A stretch of DNA of 64,000 nt from NCBI RefSeq assembly GCF_025210605.1, contig NZ_JAOARI010000017.1, positions 62,001 through 126,000 of the forward strand, read 5' to 3'. Source of the stretch: Halodesulfovibrio sp. GTDB lineage: Bacteria > Desulfobacterota > Desulfovibrionia > Desulfovibrionales > Desulfovibrionaceae. Below are positions 37,937 through 47,898 of this stretch, in pieces. The translations under genes were made by a program, and so were the position numbers. Within the stretch, counting starts at the first letter, position 1. Every line of letters starts with the position of its first letter. The notes under the pieces are model-generated. The model worked only from the letters and a program-made list of their open reading frames with translations, did not search any database and was not told where the DNA came from.

Positions 37937-39005
37937 CAACAAGATCCTGCCATAACAATACAGACCCTTTGTTTTTAGCTACCTTTAAACGGCGTCCAAC
38001 AATGCTTTCTAAGTGTTTAGGTGGAATACCTGTACCCGGACGCAGCAATTCTACATCATCCTTGGTAAGTATTTCGCCTTCAGCCTTGTCCACCACCACA
38101 GTAACACTACGTCGTACTAGTTCGCGCACTGGCAGTTCTTTGGCGCTCGGCTCTTTTACCCCGCTTCCCATCGAAATTTCAATCTGGCGAATCTGCTGCA
38201 CCATTTCTGTTAACTCATTTGGCTCCAGTGAAGCCTGATGGTCAGGACCGGGCAAGTTTTTATCCAGCGTAAAGTGCTTTTCTATAACAGTTGCTCCCAT
38301 GGCAACGGCTGCAACAGGCACCAAAATACCAGCCGTATGATCGGAATAGCCGATAGGCACCGGAAGCTCGCGTACCATGGTATGTATCGCACTCAGGTTC
38401 ACATCTTCCAACGGAGCAGGATAATTTGAGGTACAATGCAGCACTGTGAGCACACTTTCTAATGGTGCGACAAACCCGCACTCTTCGCGGGCTTCATTGA
38501 TAGCAGCAACAGCCTCTTTAACTTCTTCTAACGTTGCCATACCGGTTGATAAGATCATCGGCTTATCAAAAGCAGCCAGTTCACGAAGAAACGGGATGTT
38601 AGTCAATTCACCAGAAGGAATTTTGAAACGCTCCATTCCCAGACTAAGAAGGTAATGAGCAGAATCAATATCAAACGGCGTAGACATGAATTCAATATCA
38701 TGAGCTTTGCAGTGCTGAATTATTTTCTCATGCAGCTGATCTGTAAGCTCAAGTTTCTTGAGCATAGTGTACTGATCGCTATTTCCGGTCTGTTCTTTTT
38801 GATACTCGGCTGTAGCTGTTCCTTTAGAAACAAGCTTACTCGCTTTAAACGTTTGAAATTTAACAGCGTCAGCACCAGCACGAGCTGCTAATTCAATAAT
38901 ACGTAGCGCAAATTCTTCTGAACCATTATGATTAACACCGGCTTCTGCAATAACAAATGTATGGGGTGCTTTCTTCTGTGCCAGTATAGGAGAATCCATT
39001 ACCAT
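37929..39005 (-). CDS. N-acetylneuraminate/legionaminate synthase (NeuB family)
   Basis: 358 residues. The NeuB domain (about 15-275) includes FVIAEAGVNHNGS, ADAVKFQTFKASKL, STPFDIDSAHYL, KIPSGELTNIPFL and EKHFTLDKNLPGPDHQASLE, and ends with a SAF (antifreeze-like) domain (about 295-355). It condenses the 2,4-diacetamido sugar, or ManNAc, with phosphoenolpyruvate to a nine-carbon acid. Its start overlaps the stop of the SDR gene. Product identity (legionaminic or another nonulosonate) is inferred from the cluster. Confidence 0.94.
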   Translation of the reverse strand: MVMDSPILAQKKAPHTFVIAEAGVNHNGSEEFALRIIELAARAGADAVKFQTFKASKLVSKGTATAEYQKEQTGNSDQYTMLKKLELTDQLHEKIIQHCKAHDIEFMSTPFDIDSAHYLLSLGMERFKIPSGELTNIPFLRELAAFDKPMILSTGMATLEEVKEAVAAINEAREECGFVAPLESVLTVLHCTSNYPAPLEDVNLSAIHTMVRELPVPIGYSDHTAGILVPVAAVAMGATVIEKHFTLDKNLPGPDHQASLEPNELTEMVQQIRQIEISMGSGVKEPSAKELPVRELVRRSVTVVVDKAEGEILTKDDVELLRPGTGIPPKHLESIVGRRLKVAKNKGSVLLWQDLVDA

Positions 39006-39808
39006 GCTGACAACCCACCATCGACCATTAAGTTCTGTCCTGTAATGTACCCTGAAGCCGGAGATGCTAAGAACAACGCAGCGTCAATAATTTCCTGCGC
39101 AGTTGCCATGCGTCCCATAGGGATGCGTGCACTATAGTTCTTTTCAAACACATCGTTTTGCCCACTGGCAACACCGCCCGGTGAAATTGCATTAACGCGG
39201 ATACCGTCTTTAGCCCACACAGCAGCGAGATGTTTTGTTAAAGAGATTACGCCACCTTTGGAAGCTGAATATATTGGCGGTGTATTAATCTGGCAGCCAA
39301 GATAAAGTGATCCTTCATAGATACGCATATCTGGAGCAAGTGCACCGTAAATTGATGCAGTTTGCACAATCGAACCACCACCATGTTGTGCCATAATCTT
39401 TGCACACTCTCTTGCCATAAGGAATAAACCATCGAGGTTAACAGACATAACTTCGCGCCATGTATCCATGGAGTATTCTTCAATAGGATCAAAAAAGCGC
39501 AATAAATCATCTGTTTTTGTTGCAGCATTGTTGAATAGAATATCGATACGACCTTTCAATTCAACGATAGATGCAACTACATCTAAAATTTCTTGTTCTT
39601 TTGAAAGATCACATGGAAAAGCTGCTACAGAAGCATCTTCCCCTAATGAGGCACAAACTTCATCCAGTGCTTCCTTATTTACATCTACCATAGCAACAAA
39701 GGCACCATGGTCGACTAAATGCTGCACAAGTACTTTTCCAAGAATACCAGCAGCACCTGTTACAACAGCAACTTTTCCTTCAAGGCGAAGGTAAGAAGAA
39801 TTATTCAA
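38999..39808 (-). CDS. Short-chain dehydrogenase/reductase, PtmA-like
   Basis: 269 residues. VAVVTGAAGILGKVLVQHL binds NAD(P), FNNAA is the stabilising motif, and SIYGAL with YSASKGG gives the Ser-Tyr-Lys catalytic set. Similar SDR genes (ptmA) accompany legionaminate synthesis genes in Campylobacter, where they modify the nonulosonic acid or a precursor. Neighbouring genes suggest the same. Exact reaction not readable. Confidence 0.88.
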   Translation of the reverse strand: MNNSSYLRLEGKVAVVTGAAGILGKVLVQHLVDHGAFVAMVDVNKEALDEVCASLGEDASVAAFPCDLSKEQEILDVVASIVELKGRIDILFNNAATKTDDLLRFFDPIEEYSMDTWREVMSVNLDGLFLMARECAKIMAQHGGGSIVQTASIYGALAPDMRIYEGSLYLGCQINTPPIYSASKGGVISLTKHLAAVWAKDGIRVNAISPGGVASGQNDVFEKNYSARIPMGRMATAQEIIDAALFLASPASGYITGQNLMVDGGLSAW

Positions 39809-39840
39809 CGTACAACTCCTAACAAACTATACTCATACTA

Positions 39841-40755
39841 TTACGATTCAACAGTCACCCAGTGTGTAGTGCGCAGCGATTCATGGGCAGCTTCAATCCA
39901 GCGCATTGTTGCCATGGCATCTTCCAGAGTGCAAAGCATGGATGTCTCCTGATGCATAGCGGCTAGGTGCTGATCCCGTATCATTGAATCACGGACAACG
40001 GGAACGAGTTCTTCTTTCCCATTTATGGAAAAAACACCTTTTATCAAATCAACGTGTATTGTTCCCATAGAACCATTGGCAATAATCCAACGGGATGGGG
40101 AACGATCTAGATAATTCACATGAACTGTTGCTAACGGGCAGCGGTCAAGTTTAGCTAACAGCGTTGCGGCATCCTCACTTTCAATTTCCAGCGAGCTTAG
40201 TTGACCACCGGAAACAATAGTCTGCCTGCACGTCCCTGCACAAAGCTGCACATAATCAAGTTCGTGGCTCAAATCACGAATAACACCGCCATCTTCTTTG
40301 CGCGCTGAATATGATTTACGGTAGTCACTATCTGGACGCCAATCCGGCAAGAACTGACCTACATAAGCAGTCAACGTCCACAACTGCTCATCACGCAAGT
40401 GTTTTACCAACCGTTGGATTATCGGATGGAAACGTAACGTATATCCTACATACACAGAGCCAGACGGAACAGCTCCCAGCTCTTCGATTTGAGCTGCCAG
40501 AGGTTTCTCAACTAAAGTTATGCCCTCATACTTCAGTTTTGCAAGTTCTGATAAAGATGCTGCATGAATTTTTGTATCATTCGCAATAACAACATATTGT
40601 GGTTCCCAAGTTTCAACACCTTCCGAAATTGATCTAAACACTAAAAATTCCGGCGTCGTGCTCCGCGAAACCAAAGCAACATCATGTCCCATTTCCTGCA
40701 ACACGCGCGCGTGCCGCTGCCCAATAGAGCCGTATCCAATAACTAAGCACTTCAT
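39841..40755 (-). CDS. Gfo/Idh/MocA-family oxidoreductase
   Basis: About 304 residues. CLVIGYGSIGQRHARVLQEM is the NAD(P)-binding motif, and VEKPLAA the EKP motif typical of the family. It probably oxidises or reduces a sugar or nonulosonic acid in this pathway. I chose the ATG at 40755 because it directly follows the end of the cytidylyltransferase gene; the frame is open nine more codons. No strong ribosome site, so translation may be coupled to the previous gene. Confidence 0.85.
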   Translation of the reverse strand: MKCLVIGYGSIGQRHARVLQEMGHDVALVSRSTTPEFLVFRSISEGVETWEPQYVVIANDTKIHAASLSELAKLKYEGITLVEKPLAAQIEELGAVPSGSVYVGYTLRFHPIIQRLVKHLRDEQLWTLTAYVGQFLPDWRPDSDYRKSYSARKEDGGVIRDLSHELDYVQLCAGTCRQTIVSGGQLSSLEIESEDAATLLAKLDRCPLATVHVNYLDRSPSRWIIANGSMGTIHVDLIKGVFSINGKEELVPVVRDSMIRDQHLAAMHQETSMLCTLEDAMATMRWIEAAHESLRTTHWVTVES

Positions 40756-40756
40756 A

Positions 40757-41467
40757 TTAATTATCAGCGGAACGTCGTTCAAGCAGCATAGAAACTATGT
40801 CAAAATCCATTTCACAATCAATATCAATTGAACGCTCTTCAGGCATTACGTAAATATCGGTGTCCTCATGAAACAAACCATCTTTCTCCATAAGTACATC
40901 TCTACGCCACACATAAATAGAAGCATTCATATCATAACATTCAGGAGTATCCTGCCGTCGCAAAAAAGGGGTATCAGACTTTTTCGCCAAATCAATCCCC
41001 CCAGCTTCAGTTCGCTCCACAAGATTAAAATACGGTGATCGTCGAGCTGGTGCGCCAGTAATTACGTTACCAATTCCACGCTCACGTAACAAATTGATAC
41101 TTGCAGCAATATCCGAAGACAGCCTCAATGGGGACGTACAATCTAAGTCAACCACAATATCGACACGCTTATTAAGCTGTTCTTCTACTTTTTCCACGCA
41201 ATGACGAATAGCAGCAAGCTTACCAGAACTGTCTGTTGCAAGCTCAGCTGGACGCTTTATAAGAACGGAGGCTCCAGCTTCTTTTGCTGCCTCAAGATAT
41301 GTAGAACTGTCACTACTAAATGCAATTTCTTCAAACAAATCAGTTTCGATTGCCTGCTCAACAGTATGTGCCAATAGAGGCTTTCCGGCTAGTAACCGAA
41401 TGTTTTTATTAGGGACCCCTTTAGAGCCGCCTCGAGCACAGATGGTACATAAAATGACTTCTGCCAC
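40757..41467 (-). CDS. CMP-nonulosonate cytidylyltransferase (NeuA/LegF type)
   Basis: About 236 residues. ILCTICARGGSKGVPNKNIR is the nucleotide-binding signature, and CTSPLR, RRQDTPECYDMNASIYV, and SIDIDCEMDFDIV complete the CMP-sialate synthetase family pattern. It activates the nonulosonic acid with CTP for transfer. I chose GTG at 41467: GGGAG lies six bases upstream; a GTG five codons earlier is the alternative. Confidence 0.92.
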   Translation of the reverse strand: MAEVILCTICARGGSKGVPNKNIRLLAGKPLLAHTVEQAIETDLFEEIAFSSDSSTYLEAAKEAGASVLIKRPAELATDSSGKLAAIRHCVEKVEEQLNKRVDIVVDLDCTSPLRLSSDIAASINLLRERGIGNVITGAPARRSPYFNLVERTEAGGIDLAKKSDTPFLRRQDTPECYDMNASIYVWRRDVLMEKDGLFHEDTDIYVMPEERSIDIDCEMDFDIVSMLLERRSADN

Positions 41468-41486
41468 CTTACACTCCCTCACAAGA

Positions 41487-42608
41487 TTAAAACTTTTTCA
41501 ATTCGGTCAAATGCGCTGTAAGCCAACTGACAACATACAAATGATCGTCATAAAGACGCAGAGCGACAGGATCCTGCAAACAGCCACGCTCAACGCCAAA
41601 TCGAAGCATGCGTTCTTTGTAATTCCAGTTTGTATCAAACTTGAACACACTTCCCTGCTGTTTATCTATCAAATAAAAACCACTTTCACATGCAACAAGA
41701 TCATTGCACACTAAGACTGGGAGAACAGAGTGGTGTTCAACTCTTTCTGTATCCAAGGAAAATGAGGTGACACAACCGAACTTGTTATTATCAATAACAT
41801 AAATGACACCGTCAAAATATCGGGCGAAATGCACTTGCGGCACAATATCTTGAGCAACTAGCCGCCTTGACTCTTCTTCCCAAAGCTTCCCTGTATAATC
41901 GAGAAAAAATGTTTTTCCCTTGTATGCAAACACTAGAATGACAGGCTGTTCATGCTCAAGAAACTCCCACTCACCGCCATCTCCCAGCCATGCTCCCGGA
42001 GTGTAAAAAGAACCGACAGCGACTCTACCGTCATGCTGAATATCTATCTGAGTAGGAAGTCCTAACCGCCAATGCTGTTCTGTTCCATCATTGGCTCGAT
42101 AATGCACATTTTTATCATCAGAAGTAACCCACCAGAAACCATCCGCACACTGCATGTAATCCCAAGGCTTATTGCCCTTAAGAATAGTTTCAGCAACAAC
42201 ACCTTCTGTAAGACTCGCAGGCAGGTCACGGTCAATAATCATCTGGAGATAAAAATTAAGACGTTGCGCTCGCATACGTATAGAACGCTTTCCAGATGGC
42301 GTAAGGTGGTTAGACATCACTTCAGACATGCGGAATGCAAGTTCAGCCCAGTTTTCAAACTCAGGAATAGAAGCGCATCCGTTCATTATTTTGAGTGCAA
42401 TTAAATCTATCTGTTCTTCCTGCTCCAAATTTCCAGAAGACAAGAGTTCCGCTGCAACTTGTGCAGCTGTTCGTGGATCAGGATCACCGGAAATCTGCAC
42501 AGCATCTCCCGGCATAATATCGTACCACGTCAAGGAGTTCTGCGCCCCATCAACAAAATCCGTATATGAGATACATAATTGTGTCTCGCACATACTCTCT
42601 TTATTCAT
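41487..42608 (-). CDS. Unknown soluble protein of the glycan cluster
   Basis: 373 residues, no signal peptide or membrane segment. The second half (about 140-370) has repeated strands with aromatic and acidic residues (FWWVTSDDKNVHYRA, VILVFAYKGKTFFLDYTG, GVIYVIDNN, SGFYLIDKQQGSVFKFD, DHLYVVSW) that look like blades of a beta-propeller. I cannot assign a family. It lies between the polymerase-like gene and the nonulosonate genes on the same strand, with short gaps, so a role in glycan synthesis, modification or regulation is inferred. Confidence 0.7.
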   Translation of the reverse strand: MNKESMCETQLCISYTDFVDGAQNSLTWYDIMPGDAVQISGDPDPRTAAQVAAELLSSGNLEQEEQIDLIALKIMNGCASIPEFENWAELAFRMSEVMSNHLTPSGKRSIRMRAQRLNFYLQMIIDRDLPASLTEGVVAETILKGNKPWDYMQCADGFWWVTSDDKNVHYRANDGTEQHWRLGLPTQIDIQHDGRVAVGSFYTPGAWLGDGGEWEFLEHEQPVILVFAYKGKTFFLDYTGKLWEEESRRLVAQDIVPQVHFARYFDGVIYVIDNNKFGCVTSFSLDTERVEHHSVLPVLVCNDLVACESGFYLIDKQQGSVFKFDTNWNYKERMLRFGVERGCLQDPVALRLYDDHLYVVSWLTAHLTELKKF

Positions 42609-42680
42609 ACATCACCGATTTCACGTAGTTACAACTCATTATATCTACGGATATCCTTAAAATTGTTCAATGGCTCAAAC

Positions 42681-45329
42681 CTACTGCACTGGGTACAGTT
42701 CGATTTCTGAAATTCCGTTGAGTTCGCCTTTCGAAGCAAGAAATGTAATTCTGTAATACCTAAGCGAATCTTCATTTTGCATTACAAAAGCAGAAGGCTT
42801 TGAGGGGTCATGACTCAACATCACATTGCTACGGCTATCAATCTTTTTCCAGACATCACCGTCTGTCGAGCCTTCCACAACCCAACTGTATTCCGTGCCA
42901 AGTGCAACTCCCATGCGATTCATTGCTACCATTCGATACACTCCAATGCGCGGCATATCGTCAGAAGAAAAAGCAAAGAGCACAGAAAAATTATCTTCTG
43001 CATCCCATGTAATTCCAGAACCATAGTCCATATCTGCAAGCCGCCAAACAGGCATAGTATCAATGCGTCCTTTAACAGCTGCACTTGGCGCTCTGTTTGG
43101 CCATGTTTCCATCTGCCCTGTTAACGCTACCTTCGTATTAGGAGGAAAATCTTTACTAGCTATGGAAACAATAGAGGTATGGGCAGAATTGTCAGAAATA
43201 GCCTGCGAGATACCTTTCACATACCCTTTTTTTTCTTTTTCAGGTTCAATACTCAATGCAAACGGATGAGGCACGCATTCGTTAAATTGCACCTTCCAGT
43301 ACAGTTCCTGATCCTCAGTGGCATACAAAAGCGGAAGACCTTCAATATACTCACCTAGGGGTTTAGCACCTTCTACTAACTCAACTTTTCCCAATTCCTG
43401 AATAGGAACTGAAATAATCGGCTGCATGCCTACATACAAAGTATCAACAATCGGCTGTGATGAATCAAGCACCCACCAATTATGGGGAAGACGTACACTA
43501 GGAGCATCGCCACCTTGCCTGTATACTTGGTATCCAAGTTTATTCCTCAGCTGCAAATATGCAAAATCACGCGCAGGACTCCATAAAACCCATGTGTTAT
43601 CCTTCGGCAATGCGTTTACATTATCTGGAAGTAGCAGCACCTTTGCGTCAGTTGCTCCCCGTAAATTAAGTAAAGCCTGTAGTATCGGCTTCATTACAGG
43701 ATCTGTAGTCATCACCTGTTCATCATTATCGATAACACTCGCTCCGTGTTTCGCAACAAACTCAACAGCCGGAAACACAAACGCAGGACTGGTTACAAAT
43801 GCCCATCCCACTGCGCCGAAAGCAATCATCCCGAGTGCCCAACCATGCTGTAATGCAGGTTGCTTAACAGCAGGTTCTTTTCCAGGACGCAACAGTGCTA
43901 ATGATGCTATAAGAAATGTAACACCAATCAGGTAATTACGCTCCTGCGGCAGGAACAAGCAACCAACACTGAACATTACCAATACAGCAAGGAGAGCCAA
44001 AGCACGATAATTCGTGTCACGCCCCTTCGCTAATATACTATCAGTCGCAGCCCTCCACGCAGCAATAAAGCACATTGCAAGTAGTGCCAAAAGCGCAGGA
44101 ACCCCTGCCATTAAAATAATATCGAGGTACAACACATGAGTTGAGTAGGTGCACCTTGCCCCATTGAATACTGTACCCGAAAGAGGCAATTCCAATAGAC
44201 CAATTCCACTACCGGTCCAAAGCAATGATGGCAAAAGTTTAAGACCAGACATAGCGAGCAGTGCACGGTCAGAATTCGCCTGAACAAAACTCTGCACAGC
44301 TTCTGCACTTTCAACTGCAACATTCGCGGGCTTTAAATAAAAAATCCCCGAAGACATGAAACTCATGACCAGCACTGCACTAAGCAGCAGCATATAATTC
44401 CGCTGACGGAGCGCCCCGATACACACTACAAACGAACCTAGCAGCAGTGCTAAACTTAATGCTCGTGTACCGTTTATAAAAATTAGTCCAACCAAAAAGG
44501 CTACAGCCAACCCAATCTGCCACTTACTTTTTGATGAATTTTTTTGTACTAGAGCAAGCATAACCCCGCTTATCAGCACAAGAGCATATGTTGCTGGAGC
44601 GTGATAATAACTGGTACCACGAACACGGTAAAAATAATTCGTCAGATCGGGTGCATCAAGAACATACGAAAAATCACCGACAATCCACTGGATGGCTACG
44701 ATACACCCCGTAATAAGTCCGCCTGCTCCTGCCCATACCAAAAGGCGGCGTACATCGGCTTCACTGCGCACAAGAAAAACTGGCAGCACAGCCCAGTAGA
44801 CCCATGTTGCCCAACCGGATGCACCGGTAATCATCTGTGCAAAATGACTTTGCTCACCACGGAAAAGAAGATTTACCCCCAGTGCAAACAGTGTCCAAAT
44901 CCAGAACACGAGAGCACTGCCTGTATACATTCCTACAAGGCGATCACGTTGCCAATTCATACCAGTTGCTATGCAACACAACCCAGTTGCACACATCATA
45001 TCAAACAGCAGCAACGCACTATCTGAAAAAACGGTCAGCGGCTGACCATACACATCTGTCAGTGCATGAATAATGTGTGCGAAGGGGTGCTGAACCAAAT
45101 TACTACCCCATGCACCAAGGGAAATCGTTCCCAATAATGCAAATACTACACAAACAGATTTGCGCATTGCTGATGGAGGCAAGGCAGCAAGCAATACCAT
45201 TGCAGCAACAAGTCTAATTGCTCCCTCCCAAATAGGAAGCAAAGGTAACGCGATGGCACCACAAAGTATAAAAGCTAATGCAGAAAGAAGAGGTGCGCGC
45301 AAATCAGAAAAGTTCACTAACAGTTTCAT
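42681..45329 (-). CDS. O-antigen ligase/polymerase-like membrane protein with discoidin-like C-terminus
   Basis: 882 residues. About the first 490 contain around twelve membrane segments, and the extracytoplasmic loop with GARCTYSTHVLYLDIILMAG fits Wzy/WaaL-type proteins. The rest is soluble and probably periplasmic; the last about 120 residues (SWVVEGSTDGDVWKKI, RYYRITFLASKG, GISEIELYPV) resemble an F5/8-type (discoidin) sugar-binding domain. It may polymerise or ligate glycan repeat units. The fusion to a carbohydrate-binding-like tail is unusual for this family. It overlaps the previous gene by four bases. Confidence 0.7.
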   Translation of the reverse strand: MKLLVNFSDLRAPLLSALAFILCGAIALPLLPIWEGAIRLVAAMVLLAALPPSAMRKSVCVVFALLGTISLGAWGSNLVQHPFAHIIHALTDVYGQPLTVFSDSALLLFDMMCATGLCCIATGMNWQRDRLVGMYTGSALVFWIWTLFALGVNLLFRGEQSHFAQMITGASGWATWVYWAVLPVFLVRSEADVRRLLVWAGAGGLITGCIVAIQWIVGDFSYVLDAPDLTNYFYRVRGTSYYHAPATYALVLISGVMLALVQKNSSKSKWQIGLAVAFLVGLIFINGTRALSLALLLGSFVVCIGALRQRNYMLLLSAVLVMSFMSSGIFYLKPANVAVESAEAVQSFVQANSDRALLAMSGLKLLPSLLWTGSGIGLLELPLSGTVFNGARCTYSTHVLYLDIILMAGVPALLALLAMCFIAAWRAATDSILAKGRDTNYRALALLAVLVMFSVGCLFLPQERNYLIGVTFLIASLALLRPGKEPAVKQPALQHGWALGMIAFGAVGWAFVTSPAFVFPAVEFVAKHGASVIDNDEQVMTTDPVMKPILQALLNLRGATDAKVLLLPDNVNALPKDNTWVLWSPARDFAYLQLRNKLGYQVYRQGGDAPSVRLPHNWWVLDSSQPIVDTLYVGMQPIISVPIQELGKVELVEGAKPLGEYIEGLPLLYATEDQELYWKVQFNECVPHPFALSIEPEKEKKGYVKGISQAISDNSAHTSIVSIASKDFPPNTKVALTGQMETWPNRAPSAAVKGRIDTMPVWRLADMDYGSGITWDAEDNFSVLFAFSSDDMPRIGVYRMVAMNRMGVALGTEYSWVVEGSTDGDVWKKIDSRSNVMLSHDPSKPSAFVMQNEDSLRYYRITFLASKGELNGISEIELYPVQ

Positions 45330-46651
45330 AATGTTAACAACTCAACACCAAATCCGCCGGAACGCCCAGCACCGCCAACGCCCACAGTCTCAACAGCAGA
45401 AGGAGGTAAAGTCTGGTTATCGAGCACATACACCCAATGTTCGCCCTTTTCCACAATATCTAAGTTATCATGATAGTATCGCCCATCGCGTGTTTTGATT
45501 GCCAAGAAGGGCTGAGGACCAAACAGGGAGCCGGAAACCAAACGTACATGCACGCGCTCTTCGATAAGTTCTATCGAGAATTTAGGGGCAGGCATACACA
45601 GTTCTGGTTCGTAGTTTTTAACATGAGCCTGAGCCGCTTCTTCTGCGCCAGAAAAACGGATTTTTACATCAGGAAATTCATCACGCTTGCTTGCAATCAA
45701 GGAGCGAACATACTCAACATCCAAACGAAGGTCGCGGTAGTCATGGTCAGCAAAAGAAACAATGGCAGAGCCATTGTCCCGCGCTTCTTGAAACGCTTCT
45801 GCGATATGTTCGGTTGTCAATAGACGAAAGCGGGTGCCCACGTTCAAACATCGGAAAACCCAGCGTCTACAACTGCCTTCTTCTTGGTAATCATCATGAT
45901 GTGGATGGTAACCAAGCCACGACTCCGGTGCTCTACGCCAATCTCCGAAGCGCCCCAGCATAGTGTCACGCTGCAATTTTTTATCTTCACGAATAGACTG
46001 ATTAGCGTAGTCAAACGGAATCCACTGCTCCATAAATGCATGAGCATCTGGTCTTTCGGAATGGAATCCAGGACGACTCGTGGTCGGGAACCATTTATTA
46101 TCAATAATTCTTCGTGCAATAATATAAAGTAGCACATCCATATTATTGTTATATGATGTAGCAGCACTTAACGGTTTTCTATCAATGGAAAGCGGGTGGA
46201 AATGCCAGTTTATCTCATCTTGTATGCTATCTGTTTCCGCAAGCATATCCTTGTAAAAATTGAATACGTTTCCATACCCGATATCTTTATGACGCGGGTT
46301 TTCAGAGAAACCAAGATGATCAACGCAATGCCAGCTATAAACCCAGCCTCTGCCGAAATCATCTACCATCTTATTACGGAATGATGGGCTGAGTGCTTCA
46401 TCCAACATGGTCTGAACATCGTGCCATGTACGGTTATAGTTCAATAACTGCGGAGAAAGAACAGCAGCAACTTGTTCTTCAGCACCATCTAACGGAATTT
46501 CTTTATTCTGCAACTGCGCTAGAGTCGTTCTTGAAGGCTTAAGCCAAATATCAAACAACTCTCCAACACGCTGGAATGTTGCGGACAAATCTTCACTGAG
46601 CGGACCTTCAGTATCAATACAATGTACTATATGTAAAACAGGATTATCCAA
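45326..46651 (-). CDS. Hypothetical protein, polysaccharide deacetylase-like
   Basis: 441 residues, cytoplasmic. It begins LHIVHCIDTEGPLSED, with an Asp-Thr-Glu near the N-terminus as in carbohydrate deacetylase/chitooligosaccharide-like TIM barrels, and has possible metal ligands in SWHCVDHLGF, INWHFHPLS and GYHPHHDDY. Near the C-terminus a beta-rich part ends GVGGAGRSGGFGVELLTL. I cannot make a firm family call. Its position between a glycosyltransferase and the polymerase-like gene suggests action on a sugar intermediate. Confidence 0.6.
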   Translation of the reverse strand: MDNPVLHIVHCIDTEGPLSEDLSATFQRVGELFDIWLKPSRTTLAQLQNKEIPLDGAEEQVAAVLSPQLLNYNRTWHDVQTMLDEALSPSFRNKMVDDFGRGWVYSWHCVDHLGFSENPRHKDIGYGNVFNFYKDMLAETDSIQDEINWHFHPLSIDRKPLSAATSYNNNMDVLLYIIARRIIDNKWFPTTSRPGFHSERPDAHAFMEQWIPFDYANQSIREDKKLQRDTMLGRFGDWRRAPESWLGYHPHHDDYQEEGSCRRWVFRCLNVGTRFRLLTTEHIAEAFQEARDNGSAIVSFADHDYRDLRLDVEYVRSLIASKRDEFPDVKIRFSGAEEAAQAHVKNYEPELCMPAPKFSIELIEERVHVRLVSGSLFGPQPFLAIKTRDGRYYHDNLDIVEKGEHWVYVLDNQTLPPSAVETVGVGGAGRSGGFGVELLTL

Positions 46652-46677
46652 GAGTTCTCTCCCTCATTATGATTCTG

Positions 46678-47898
46678 TTATTTGGCTGTCCTTGCAAGAA
46701 CCTCTTTTTCAATCAGGCGACAGACATTTTCCGTCGCAAGTCCCGGCTTTGGCAAAGCATCACGCAATGCTGCCAGACGCGCTGATTCTTCCGGATCGAA
46801 CAGCAAGGTTTTCAATCCTTGCTCAGCATCATCAAGAGAGGGTACAGCCAGTGCCCCATCATCCTGCCCATACGTAACTACATTGCTGTAACAGGAAATA
46901 GTCATGACTAGAAGCGGTTTTGAAGACAGCAGAAGCTCCCAGCCCACTGTTGAGGTAAGCGTAACACCGACATCACACGCATGGATAACGTGTGCGAGAG
47001 GCTCATGGGCATGACTTTGCAGTACCCCATCCGGCAATACTTCCTTGCTGGCATCGGTACTGCTCGGGTGCAGCCGCACAACCAATTTCCACCCGTTCTT
47101 TTGGCAAACATCAGCAAGATGGTTACGAACACAGCGAGGCAGTTCCGGATTTGATGGTTCCGGCTGTTCTGCCCAGAAAATCAGAACATCATCCGGTGCA
47201 ACGCCTCGTTCTTCACGCCATTTTCTCCCTGCAACAGGAAGAGACGGATCAACAAGCTGATCAAAAATAGGACTGCCTGTAAGAAAAATATCTTCACGCT
47301 TACGACCTGCTGCTACCAGACGATTGGCAACATCCGGGCGGGCAACAGACACGACATGCCCGTTGTCCGGTCTGCTAAGCCATGACTCTTCCAATAATCC
47401 GAAAAGATCAACCATACACAAACTCGGAATTCCAAGCTGATATGCCGCACGCAACGCTGCTTTTTCCATGCGTGGAGAGTTAGTTGCAACAACAACATCA
47501 GGCTGCTCTTTTTGTAGAACGTCCCGCATAAAGCGGACAGGACAAAACGCATTAAGCCCGTCGCGCTCGTAGCGTTCCCATGCAGCGTCTTCCCCTATCT
47601 CCTGTGCAAGATCACAAAACAAGGTTCCAAGATAAGCAATAGACTGATCTCGTGTAATGCCTTTTCCATCTGTGTGATGACGCTGTGCAAGGCGATTTCC
47701 CCACAGTTGGATGTGCGGATCAGCCATATCAACATAATCAATCACTTTCACATGAGGTGTCTCGGCTCGTTCTGCTACGCTGCCAGCCGTTGTCAACGCA
47801 AGATAAAGACATTCATGTCCCCGCTCCTTCATGACTTTGAGCACAGGAAGAATTGCCGTGACATGCCCACCGCCATACGAGCAAAATAAAATCTTCAT
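46678..47898 (-). CDS. GT-B-fold glycosyltransferase-like protein
   Basis: 406 residues. The N-terminus MKILFCSYGGGHVTAILPVL resembles the glycine-rich loop of MurG/NeuC-like proteins, and the C-terminal half has LIFWAEQPEPS, VRLHPSS and HACDVGVTLTSTVGWELLLS, the pattern of the donor-binding domain in GT-B enzymes. It probably transfers a sugar to the growing glycan at the inner membrane. Its start overlaps the stop of the amidotransferase gene by one base. Donor unknown; a CMP-nonulosonate is possible but not shown. Confidence 0.75.
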   Translation of the reverse strand: MKILFCSYGGGHVTAILPVLKVMKERGHECLYLALTTAGSVAERAETPHVKVIDYVDMADPHIQLWGNRLAQRHHTDGKGITRDQSIAYLGTLFCDLAQEIGEDAAWERYERDGLNAFCPVRFMRDVLQKEQPDVVVATNSPRMEKAALRAAYQLGIPSLCMVDLFGLLEESWLSRPDNGHVVSVARPDVANRLVAAGRKREDIFLTGSPIFDQLVDPSLPVAGRKWREERGVAPDDVLIFWAEQPEPSNPELPRCVRNHLADVCQKNGWKLVVRLHPSSTDASKEVLPDGVLQSHAHEPLAHVIHACDVGVTLTSTVGWELLLSSKPLLVMTISCYSNVVTYGQDDGALAVPSLDDAEQGLKTLLFDPEESARLAALRDALPKPGLATENVCRLIEKEVLARTAK

